Source: a virus | Length of the DNA stretch: 20,196 bases | Reading direction: 5' to 3' (one strand) | Virus record (IMG/VR): IMGVR_UViG_3300038369_000234 | Coordinates: 1-20,196 of that record | Part shown: positions 13,710-20,196 of the stretch, one piece after another | Numbering within the stretch: position 1 is the first letter of the stretch | How the letters are laid out: the number at the start of each line of letters is the position of its first letter | Translations under genes and position numbers: made by a program | The notes under the pieces: generated by a model | The model's database searches: none | What the model saw: only the letters and a program-made list of their open reading frames with translations | Told to the model about the DNA's origin: nothing

Positions 13710-14123
13710 ATGACAAAAGAGATAGATCAAAAATTAGATAATCTTCTAGATATCAATACTGATATCAAACAAGAAACTAAATTAGTTAAAGTTCCTGATA
13801 GGGACAAGAATATCGAAACAGACTACAGGTATGCCCGTGAGAATTTATATGACCTCGTTGAGAGAGGACAAGATGCAATAGATGGCATACTAGAACTTTC
13901 CAAAGAAACCGAACACCCTAGAGCATATGAGGTTGCTGGTCAATTAATTAAAACTGTATCTGAGACTGCAGAAAAGTTGATAGATATACAGAAGAAATTA
14001 AAAGACCTAGAGAAGGAGGATAGTTCAGTCAGGACACAACATAATCATTTGTATGTAGGTTCAACAAGTGAGTTGCAAAAGTTCCTGAAAAAGGAGTCTA
14101 AAAAAGATGTTCGAAACGATTGA
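13710..14123 (+). CDS. 16: Small terminase subunit gp16
   Basis: 137 aa (T4 gp16 is 164). The protein is almost all helix. Residues 36-104 (TDYRYARENLYDLVERGQDA, then IDGILELSKETEHPRAYEVA and GQLIKTVSETAEKLIDIQKK) align with the T4 gp16 central oligomerisation domain, including the conserved H/R-xx-EV motif (PRAYEV). Small terminase forms a ring that recognises DNA and stimulates the ATPase of gp17. The N-terminal part is charged (DRDKNIETD) and the C terminus is polar (SELQKFLKKESKKDVRND). It starts 2 bases after the gp15 stop. In T4 gp16 is directly followed by gp17; here two accessory genes intervene, the first overlapping by 17 bases. Confidence 0.88.
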   Translation: MTKEIDQKLDNLLDINTDIKQETKLVKVPDRDKNIETDYRYARENLYDLVERGQDAIDGILELSKETEHPRAYEVAGQLIKTVSETAEKLIDIQKKLKDLEKEDSSVRTQHNHLYVGSTSELQKFLKKESKKDVRND

Positions 14124-14673
14124 AGAATATAAACCGTTACCTATACCCGAAGTAAAAGAAGGTGAAGCTTTTTGGTTACTTGCTTTGGGACATCTGACCC
14201 GTCATCAAACTGATTACTGGAAAGATATTGATAATGTAGAGGATTACAATCCATATGAAAACTGGTTAAGGGAACATGCAGCTGGTAAAACTGTATGTGA
14301 TCTAGGAGGTGGAACAGGTGTTCTACTTCATCTTGCAGAATATTACGGTGCTGAAAAATGCATTAGTATAGATAAGAACCAATGGGCTTGTGTATATACA
14401 AAAGGTATGTACCCACATTGGGATATTATACATCATGATTTTTTCAAAATGGGTAAGTGGCCTGAAGCAGACATATACCTACACAAAGGTATACCTGAGA
14501 TAGATGCATTGATAAACAAAACAAATATGTTAGAAGTCAATGGTAGAGTATTTCCACAGGAGTATATGGATGGTGATGGAGAAGAACAAGAGGGAATGAT
14601 CGATTATGTAAATAAACATGATAGAGCATTCAAAGAATTAATCCGATTAGGTTGGATGGAGAACTATGTATGA
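14107..14673 (+). CDS. SAM-dependent methyltransferase-like protein
   Basis: 188 aa, starting inside the last 17 bases of gene 16 behind a good AAGGAG (14091-14096). Residues 63-71 (VCDLGGGTG) are the glycine-rich motif I of Rossmann methyltransferases, with helix LLHLAEYYGAEKC and an acidic residue Asp89 (SIDKN) at the end of strand 2 for the SAM ribose. Strand 3 fits WDIIHHDFF (105-113). The C-terminal half is less conserved and short, so the substrate part is small; there is no visible NPPY motif, which argues against adenine-N6 or cytosine-N4 DNA methylation. Substrate and target are unknown. It lies in an insertion between genes 16 and 17, coupled by ATGA to the next gene. Confidence 0.65.
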   Translation: MFETIEEYKPLPIPEVKEGEAFWLLALGHLTRHQTDYWKDIDNVEDYNPYENWLREHAAGKTVCDLGGGTGVLLHLAEYYGAEKCISIDKNQWACVYTKGMYPHWDIIHHDFFKMGKWPEADIYLHKGIPEIDALINKTNMLEVNGRVFPQEYMDGDGEEQEGMIDYVNKHDRAFKELIRLGWMENYV

Positions 14674-15230
14674 GAAGATTAATAATTAGTAATTTTAGAG
14701 TTGGTAGTTGGTACTTACATGAAAAGATTGTAAACAACAAGTCAGGAGCTTGTGAAGGTTTAGGAGAAATATCATGTGACTTCTACGAGGATAGAACCAC
14801 AAAGGTCAATAATTGGTTGACAAAAACAAATGACATTGTAGGTAAATTTCATCCTATACAATGGGAAGGTGGAGATCATAGACAGGTAATTGAGTTTGCC
14901 GATGTAATCTTTTATTTACAAAGAGAAAACACTTTAGAACAAGTTGTTAGTTATGCAATTTCAATGATATCAGATGGGCCTAGACCAAATTCACTTGCAT
15001 CATCAAAAGCTAGAACAGCACGATTAGATGGATACGAGATCAACGATGATCTTTTAAATGCAAGTTATCAACGATTAAAAACTCAACATGATATGATACA
15101 AGATATTTACAATGAGTTTCCAAGTACAGTTTTGACACTGGAAACCGATTGTGCAAATGATCCGTATCCAAATAGGTATGAATACACGGGGTCTTGGACA
15201 CCGCCAGAAAATTTATGGTTAAACCAGTAA
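14670..15230 (+). CDS. Sulfotransferase-like protein
   Basis: 186 aa from the ATG at 14670, which overlaps the upstream TGA (ATGA) and follows GGAGAA (14658-14663); a TTG at 14652 is in frame but less likely. The N terminus, RLIISNFRVGSWYLHEKI, has the R-x-GS-type phosphate-binding loop (Arg10, Gly12, Ser13) expected for PAPS-dependent sulfotransferases of the Stf0 kind, and LQRENTLEQVVSYAIS (83-98) resembles the LxR-x5-QAVS motif of the 3'-phosphate site. The C-terminal part is helical (NASYQRLKTQHDMIQDIYNE). The length is short for a sulfotransferase. If active it would transfer sulfate to an unknown acceptor. Alternative: another P-loop-like kinase fold. Its last 16 bases overlap gene 17. 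Confidence 0.5.
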   Translation: MRRLIISNFRVGSWYLHEKIVNNKSGACEGLGEISCDFYEDRTTKVNNWLTKTNDIVGKFHPIQWEGGDHRQVIEFADVIFYLQRENTLEQVVSYAISMISDGPRPNSLASSKARTARLDGYEINDDLLNASYQRLKTQHDMIQDIYNEFPSTVLTLETDCANDPYPNRYEYTGSWTPPENLWLNQ

Positions 15231-16819
15231 ACGAAGGATATCTCGGTAACACTCTCATTAAGAGAGCTGGTGTCGAGACACAGTATACCGAGGAAGAACT
15301 GAATGAATACTTAAAGTGTTCTAAAGACCCAGTTCATTTCATCGAAAATTATACTCAGATCATATCCCTAGATGAGGGTATGGTTCCTTTTCAACTTCGT
15401 GGGTATCAAGAAAACCTGATAGAGTTTTACGATGAGAACAGATTTAACATAGTTCTTGCATCAAGACAGAGTGGTAAGTCAATCACATCATGTGCATACT
15501 TACTATGGTATCTATTATTTCATCCCGAAGTAACTGTAGCTGTTCTTGCTAACAAAGGTGCAATTGCAAGGGAGATGATTGCAAGAATCGTAACCATGTT
15601 AGAGTCTGTACCATTCTTTTTACAACCAGGCGTTAAGATTCTTAACAAAGGATCAATAGAATTTTCAAACGATTCAAAAGTAGTTGCAGCTGCAACATCT
15701 TCAAGTTCGATTCGTGGTATGTCAATCAACTTACTATATCTCGATGAGTTTGCATTCGTAGATGATGCAGATACATTCTATACTGCAACATATCCCGTTA
15801 TCACATCAGGTAAAGATTCAAAGGTTATTATAACCTCAACTGCAAACGGTGTAGGTAATATGTTCCATAGAATATACGAGTCTGCAGTACATGAACAGTC
15901 AGAATACAAGCACTTTATAATAAACTGGTACGATGTGCCGGGCCGAGATGAAGAATGGAAGGAGATGACCATAGCAAACACCTCAGAGGCCCAGTTTGAA
16001 CAAGAGTATGGTAACTCATTCTTAGGTACTGGTAACACATTAATTAACTCAGACACCTTATTAGGTATGAAAGCATGGGAACCTGAATGGAACAGGGATG
16101 GTGTCAACATATATAAGAAACCCAAAGAGGGACATGAATACATCTGTACGGTTGATGTTGCAAAAGGTAGAGGTATGGACTTCTCTACATTCACAGTATT
16201 TGATGTATCAACACAACCTTTCGAACAGGTTGCAACATATCGTGACAGTATGATAAGTCCCATGCTGTTTCCCGATATTATAAATAAGTATGTACGAGCT
16301 TACAACGAAGCATTAGTAATTATAGAAAATAATGCAGAGGGTGGAATGGTTGCAACTCAGTTGCACTATGATATTGAATATCCAAATGTCTTTGTACAAG
16401 GACAATTAAAAGCAGAGGATATTGGAGTAACCGTTAATAAAAAGATTAAACGGGTAGGATGTTCTACACTCAAAGAATTGTTAGAGGAAAAACGATTAAA
16501 TCTTGTAGATCGTGCAACGATAACAGAATTGATGACCTTTGTCACTAAGGGTAACTCATATGAGGCTGACAGAGGATATCATGATGACATGGTAATGAAT
16601 TTAGTATTATTCAGTTGGTTTATAACCACAGAATACTTCTATCATCTAACTGATAAACAAGTGAAAGACTTGTTATATGCAGAACAACAAAAGATGATCG
16701 AAGACGATATACTCCCAGCAGGGGTCTTTGGAGAAGTAAAACCCGAAGATTCTACCTTTGTAGACAGTGAGGGAACTCGCTGGTACTCAAAAGAGATGGG
16801 TAATGAAGTAAAATGGTAG
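15215..16819 (+). CDS. 17: Large terminase subunit gp17 (packaging ATPase-nuclease)
   Basis: 534 aa from ATG 15215 (T4 gp17 is 610); an upstream TTG at 15194 is rejected. The ATPase motifs are complete: Walker A SRQSGKS (83-89), Walker B LYLDE (Asp177, Glu178), and coupling motif TSTAN (207-211). The RNase H-like nuclease follows, with Asp314 (CTVDVAKGRG), Glu371 (LVIIENN) and Asp457/458 (GYHDDMV) as metal ligands. The enzyme docks at the portal, pumps DNA into the prohead and cuts concatemers. The N-terminal ECSKDP-type segment (here CSKDPVHFIENY) is typical of this branch. Genes 16 and 17 are split by a two-gene insertion. The gene overlaps the previous one by 16 bases, and no strong Shine-Dalgarno is seen. 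Confidence 0.95.
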   Translation: MVKPVNEGYLGNTLIKRAGVETQYTEEELNEYLKCSKDPVHFIENYTQIISLDEGMVPFQLRGYQENLIEFYDENRFNIVLASRQSGKSITSCAYLLWYLLFHPEVTVAVLANKGAIAREMIARIVTMLESVPFFLQPGVKILNKGSIEFSNDSKVVAAATSSSSIRGMSINLLYLDEFAFVDDADTFYTATYPVITSGKDSKVIITSTANGVGNMFHRIYESAVHEQSEYKHFIINWYDVPGRDEEWKEMTIANTSEAQFEQEYGNSFLGTGNTLINSDTLLGMKAWEPEWNRDGVNIYKKPKEGHEYICTVDVAKGRGMDFSTFTVFDVSTQPFEQVATYRDSMISPMLFPDIINKYVRAYNEALVIIENNAEGGMVATQLHYDIEYPNVFVQGQLKAEDIGVTVNKKIKRVGCSTLKELLEEKRLNLVDRATITELMTFVTKGNSYEADRGYHDDMVMNLVLFSWFITTEYFYHLTDKQVKDLLYAEQQKMIEDDILPAGVFGEVKPEDSTFVDSEGTRWYSKEMGNEVKW

Positions 16820-16839
16820 TTCTTTAGAAACTATAAAGT

Positions 16840-16847
16840 TATAAATA
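16840..16847 (+). promoter_or_regulatory. T4-type late promoter (TATAAATA) for gp18
   Basis: A perfect late element in the 66-base gap after gene 17. Predicted start is near 16853, giving a 33-base leader with AGGAGA (16876-16881) about 4-5 bases before the ATG. It would give high late expression of sheath and tube. Confidence 0.88.
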
Positions 16848-16885
16848 AAACAGTAAACAACTTTTTACATTAACAGGAGAAAAAT

Positions 16886-18859
16886 ATGGCATTTCAAGTA
16901 TCACCAGGCGTACAAGTCAAAGAAGTTGACTTGACAAATGTTGTGCCTGCAGTATCTTCTACAGTAGGAGCATTCGCAGGTTCATTTAGATGGGGCCCTG
17001 TTGATGAAGTAGTATCAGTTTCAGATAGCAAAGGTTTAGTAGATCATTTCTACACACCTGCCGATACAGACGCAGGTGCGGAGGATTTCTATTCTGCAGA
17101 GGCTTTCTTAAGATATGGTTCATCATTAAAAGTTGTTCGTGTTGCAAGTTCAACAGCCTATAATGCAAACAATGGTGGTGACACTGATGCAAGCATTAAG
17201 AATCTAGATGCATACCAGTCAGGTTTTGAAGACGGTGGTGCAGCTGGTACAATAGGTCAATGGGCTGCAAAATATCCAGGCGCAATTGGAAACTCACTAA
17301 AAGTTAGTGTTTGTGCATCTCCTGATGCATATTTCAATGACAATGTGACTACTCTAGATGCAGAAGAAGCTGCTGGTCAAACAGTAATTTCAGTTACATC
17401 TGAAGCAGGATTCCAAATCAGGGATATTGTTAGGTTCGGAACCGATACTCAAGAGTATCGTGTTACTGCAACAGCAACAGGAACAATTACCGTAGAAGCC
17501 CTCAATCAACCAGCTGGAACTGGTCTAGTTAGCACAGTTGCTAACTCAACACAAGTTCACAGATATTGGGAGTTTTATAATCAATTTGATAAAGCTCCAG
17601 GCACATCTGCATCTGCAACTGCAGCTTCAGGTAGTGCAGACGAAATTCATGTAGTAGTTGTAGACGAAGACGGAGTTATCTCAGGAAAACAACACGAAGT
17701 CCTAGAAACTTACGGATTTGTTTCATGTGCATCAGACGCGAAGAACGCAGAAGGTGCTTCAAATTACTACAAAAATGTAATTAACAATCAATCAGATTGG
17801 ATATGGTGGACTGGTCACAGTACATCAACTCACCCAGCTGCAAACAGTGTTCACACTCATGCATTATCAGGTTCTACTGCATTCGGTAGACCTTCTGCAC
17901 CAATTAGTAGTTCACTTGCAGACGGAGCTGATGGAGGTTTACCATCACCAGCAGTTAAATATGCTGGATATGTGGATAACTTCGGTGACGCAGAAACTCA
18001 GGATGTATCATTCTTAATCGTAGGTTCAACTAGAACTTCAAATGGTGACATTCTTGCAGATCACAATTCAATCGTAAATCAATTAATCCAAGTCGCAGAA
18101 AATCGTAAAGACTGTATGGTAATTGCTTCTCCAAGGAGAGCATCAGTTGTTAATGTTGCTTCTGAGTCAACTCAAAGTTCAAATGTTGTTGCAGACTACG
18201 CGTCAGTAACATCAAGTTCTTATGCAGTTCTAGATTCAGGTTGGGTATACCAATACGACAGATACAACGACAAATACTGTTGGGTGCCCGGCAACGGTCA
18301 TACAGCAGGTATCATGGCAAGGTCAGACTTATTGAGAGACCCATGGTTCTCACCAGCAGGATTCTCAAGAGGACAATACCTAGGAATTACAAAACTTGCT
18401 TTCAACCCATCACAAGGATCAAGAGATGATCTTTATCAAGCAAGAATTAATCCTATCGTAACCTTCCCAGGCCAAGGAACAGTTCTTTTCGGTGATAAAA
18501 CTGCACTAAGTACACCATCTGCATTCGATAGAATCAATGTCAGAAGGTTATTCATCGTATTAGAAAAGGCAATTGCAGTTGCAGCTAAATCACAACTCTT
18601 TGAATTCAATGATGCATTCACTAGAGCACAATTTAGAGCTGCAGTAGAACCTTTCCTAAGAGATGTTAAGAACAGAAGGGGTCTAGTAGACTTCTCAGTA
18701 TTATGTGATGAAACTAATAATACTGATTCAGTCATCGACAGAAACGAATTTGTTTGTTCAATATTCGTGAAACCTGCTAGAAGTATTAACTTTATCACTC
18801 TTAACTTCGTGGCTGCAAGGTCAGGGGTTGAGTTTGAAGAAATCTACGGAGCAGTTTAA
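16886..18859 (+). CDS. 18: Tail sheath protein gp18
   Basis: 657 aa, nearly the length of T4 gp18 (659). The N terminus, FQVSPGVQVKEVDLTNVVPA, and GAFAGSFRWGPVDEV, LRYGSSLKVVRVA (75-87) are standard T4-like sheath. Residues about 155-225 (TVISVTSEAGFQIRDIVRFG, TQEYRVTATATGTITVEALN) are an inserted beta-domain typical of marine T4-like sheaths, followed by HRYWEFYNQFDKAPGTS. The conserved C-terminal domain includes NPIVTFPGQGTVLFGDKTAL, FDRINVRRLFIVLEKAI, FNDAFTRAQFRAAVEPFLRD and NFVAARSGVEFEEIYGA. Subunits stack in rings around the tube and contract on infection. It has its own late promoter and AGGAGA site; gene 19 follows after 10 bases. Confidence 0.95.
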   Translation: MAFQVSPGVQVKEVDLTNVVPAVSSTVGAFAGSFRWGPVDEVVSVSDSKGLVDHFYTPADTDAGAEDFYSAEAFLRYGSSLKVVRVASSTAYNANNGGDTDASIKNLDAYQSGFEDGGAAGTIGQWAAKYPGAIGNSLKVSVCASPDAYFNDNVTTLDAEEAAGQTVISVTSEAGFQIRDIVRFGTDTQEYRVTATATGTITVEALNQPAGTGLVSTVANSTQVHRYWEFYNQFDKAPGTSASATAASGSADEIHVVVVDEDGVISGKQHEVLETYGFVSCASDAKNAEGASNYYKNVINNQSDWIWWTGHSTSTHPAANSVHTHALSGSTAFGRPSAPISSSLADGADGGLPSPAVKYAGYVDNFGDAETQDVSFLIVGSTRTSNGDILADHNSIVNQLIQVAENRKDCMVIASPRRASVVNVASESTQSSNVVADYASVTSSSYAVLDSGWVYQYDRYNDKYCWVPGNGHTAGIMARSDLLRDPWFSPAGFSRGQYLGITKLAFNPSQGSRDDLYQARINPIVTFPGQGTVLFGDKTALSTPSAFDRINVRRLFIVLEKAIAVAAKSQLFEFNDAFTRAQFRAAVEPFLRDVKNRRGLVDFSVLCDETNNTDSVIDRNEFVCSIFVKPARSINFITLNFVAARSGVEFEEIYGAV

Positions 18860-18869
18860 GGAGTAAAGA

Positions 18870-19367
18870 ATGGCAACAATAGACGAATTTAAAGCACAAC
18901 TGATTGGTGGTGGCCCAAGACCTAACCGATTCAGAGTCTTCATTCCTAGAAGTGGAAACCGTATTGAGTTCCTTTGTAAAGGAGCTGCAATTCCCGCTGC
19001 TACCCTAGGTGAGATTCCAGTAAACTTTAGGGGTCACATCCTAAAGTTAGCAGGAGATAGAACATTCGAAGATTGGTCAGTGACGATCATAAACGATAGT
19101 GAGTTTTCTGCAAGGTCTGCTCTAGAAGCATGGCAACAAGACATTCAGGAACTTGATTCAGGTGTAGGTATGGCATCTAATGACTACCTATTATCAAGAG
19201 CCTTTGTCGAACAATTAGGTAAAGACGACGCTGTCCTTGCGAGATATGAGTTCTTCAACATGTTTCCAAAGAACATTGCTGCTATCGAATTAAATTACGA
19301 AACAGTAGATGCATTGGAGGAATTCACAGTTGACTTCACATATTCTCACTGGGAAAGAGTCAAGTAA
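18870..19367 (+). CDS. 19: Tail tube protein gp19
   Basis: 165 aa (T4 gp19 is 163). RPNRFRVFIPRSGNRIEFLC, KGAAIPAATLGEIPVNFRGH, ILKLAGDRTFEDWSVTIIND (about 51-70), SARSALEAWQQDIQ and LNYETVDALEEFTVDFTYSHWE are the usual tube fold: a beta-barrel with an alpha element that stacks in hexameric rings. The sequence PVNFRGH and GDRTFEDW are hallmarks of T4-like tubes. The ATG follows AAGGAG (18858-18863), which overlaps the gp18 stop. It is co-transcribed with the sheath and forms the DNA channel of the tail. Confidence 0.95.
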   Translation: MATIDEFKAQLIGGGPRPNRFRVFIPRSGNRIEFLCKGAAIPAATLGEIPVNFRGHILKLAGDRTFEDWSVTIINDSEFSARSALEAWQQDIQELDSGVGMASNDYLLSRAFVEQLGKDDAVLARYEFFNMFPKNIAAIELNYETVDALEEFTVDFTYSHWERVK

Positions 19368-19396
19368 TAATAGTGAAATAGCCTCTAGAATAGGGG

Positions 19397-19404
19397 TATA
19401 AATA
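19397..19404 (+). promoter_or_regulatory. T4-type late promoter (TATAAATA), leaderless spacing
   Basis: A perfect late element in the 42-base gap between genes 19 and 20. It ends 5 bases before the gp20 ATG (19410), so by T4 spacing transcription starts at the start codon itself. AGGGG at 19392-19396 is 13 bases upstream of the ATG and inside the promoter, so it would be missing from late transcripts. Confidence 0.8.
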
Positions 19405-19409
19405 ATATT

Positions 19410-20196
19410 ATGGAATTATTCGGGTTCGAAATAACTCGTAAGAAAGACGAGTTAAGAGTCAAGGAGACACAAAACGCAAAGTCGTTTGTGCCTCCTGTTG
19501 ACGATGATGGCACCCCCGTTATACAACAACAGGCGGGGTACATATCTGGCGGAGCATATGGTGCATATGTCGATATGGAAGGTGGTATCAAGAATGAGTC
19601 TGAACTTATTCGAAGATACCGTGAAACATCATTAGTACCTGAATGTGACTCGGCTATAGAAGATATAGTCAATGAGTGTATTACTTCTGATATTACAGAT
19701 AGGATTGTTGCACTCGACCTCCGAGATGTCAAACTCTCGGACAGCATCAAGAACAAGATGCAAGACGAGTTTGCTCACATCTTATCCTTAATGAAGTTCA
19801 ATCAGAACTCTCATGAAATATTCAGAAAGTGGTATGTCGATGGAAGAATTTACTTCCATAAGGTCGTTGATAGCAAACGACCAAAGTTAGGTATTGTTGA
19901 TCTAAGAAACATTGATCCACTAAAGATCAAGAAGGTCAGGAATATCGAAAAGGGTAAAGACCCGAAGACTAAGATTGAACGAGTAGAGAAGATAGAAGAA
20001 TTCTACATGTTCAATGATAAAGGATTCGATAAGTCTAGTGCAACTGATGGTAATGTTGTAAAGATTGCTCCCGAAGCAATCTGTTTTACTACCAGTGGAC
20101 TATTAGATTACAGTAGAAATGTTGTAATCGGATACTTGCACAAAGCATTGAAAACTGCAAATCAGTTAGCAATGATGGAAGATGCACTTGTTATCT
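19410..20196 (+). CDS. 20: Portal vertex protein gp20, 5' part
   Basis: Partial: 262 codons are present and the gene continues beyond the window (T4 gp20 is 524 aa). MELFGFEITRKK begins near the position where other T4-like marine portals begin, followed by GAYGAYVDMEGGIKNESELI, RRYRETSLVPECDSAIEDIV (about residues 69-88), NECITSD, FNQNSHEIFRKWYVDGRIYF, LGIVDLRNIDPLKIKKVRNI and EEFYMFND, all hallmarks of gp20. The portal is a dodecamer at one capsid vertex, docking site of gp17 and later gp13. There is no in-frame ATG with a better ribosome site nearby, so the start at 19410 is the best choice despite the lack of a Shine-Dalgarno. Confidence 0.95.
   Translation, partial: MELFGFEITRKKDELRVKETQNAKSFVPPVDDDGTPVIQQQAGYISGGAYGAYVDMEGGIKNESELIRRYRETSLVPECDSAIEDIVNECITSDITDRIVALDLRDVKLSDSIKNKMQDEFAHILSLMKFNQNSHEIFRKWYVDGRIYFHKVVDSKRPKLGIVDLRNIDPLKIKKVRNIEKGKDPKTKIERVEKIEEFYMFNDKGFDKSSATDGNVVKIAPEAICFTTSGLLDYSRNVVIGYLHKALKTANQLAMMEDALVI

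Noticed and set aside
14652-15214. TTG starts at 14652 and 15194 for the sulfotransferase-like gene and gp17
   Set aside because: ATG codons shortly downstream (14670 and 15215) fit better: the first has GGAGAA and an ATGA overlap, and the second gives an N terminus typical of the family.
16279-16286. Perfect TATAAATA inside gene 17
   Set aside because: It is explained by the codons for Ile-Ile-Asn-Lys in gp17, and the following ATG is out of frame. An internal start cannot be excluded but nothing supports it.
16820-16850. Terminator after gene 17
   Set aside because: Only a weak AT hairpin (CTTTA/TAAAG) with no T tract; the late promoter lies in the same place.

Overview
The window is a stretch of the late (virion) region of a T4-like myovirus, tightly packed with genes all on the + strand. 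The conserved block at 10978-20196 has the T4 gene order 13-14-15-16-17-18-19-20 (neck, sheath terminator, both terminase subunits, sheath, tube, portal). The protein style (short AT-rich genes, cyanophage/pelagiphage-type fibre modules, 2OG-Fe(II) oxygenases, TATAAATA late promoters) suggests a marine T4-like phage related to cyanophages or pelagiphages. The host cannot be told from the sequence. No tRNA, integrase, insertion sequence, CRISPR array or reverse transcriptase was seen.

Layout. 1-4432: mosaic tail-fibre or virion-decoration genes (a 3' fragment, 274 aa, 136 aa, 77 aa and 759 aa), with a strong terminator and a perfect late promoter after the third gene. 4451-6174: two adjacent low-complexity Pro/Tyr/Asn/Arg repeat proteins. 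6196-10660: an accessory block with a GT8-like glycosyltransferase carrying an extra N-terminal domain, a 184-aa unknown, two Fe(II)/2-oxoglutarate oxygenase-like proteins and a 305-aa conserved unknown between them. 10678-10938: a small membrane/coiled-coil protein. 10978-20196: the head-neck-tail-packaging block, interrupted between gp16 and gp17 by a methyltransferase-like gene and a sulfotransferase-like gene. gp20 runs off the right end. No stretch over 300 bases lacks a gene; the longest gap is 1802-1919.

How the genes may work together. The right half builds the capsid vertex, packages DNA and makes the contractile tail. The left half makes surface fibres. The accessory genes between them look like small-molecule or protein-modifying enzymes lying next to unusual structural proteins, which raises the untested idea of virion-protein hydroxylation and glycosylation.

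Most notable observations: (1) in both repeat proteins every proline of the repeat region (37 and 36) has the same residue parity, with spacings of mostly 8, 6 or 4; (2) the 759-aa fibre contains a cupredoxin-like insert with a complete His/Cys/His/Met ligand set in amicyanin-like spacing; (3) three genes, including the portal gene, have a late promoter ending exactly 5 bases before the ATG, which predicts leaderless late mRNAs; (4) the gp13 late promoter overlaps one arm of a hairpin around the gp13 ribosome site, so read-through and late-initiated transcripts would fold differently.
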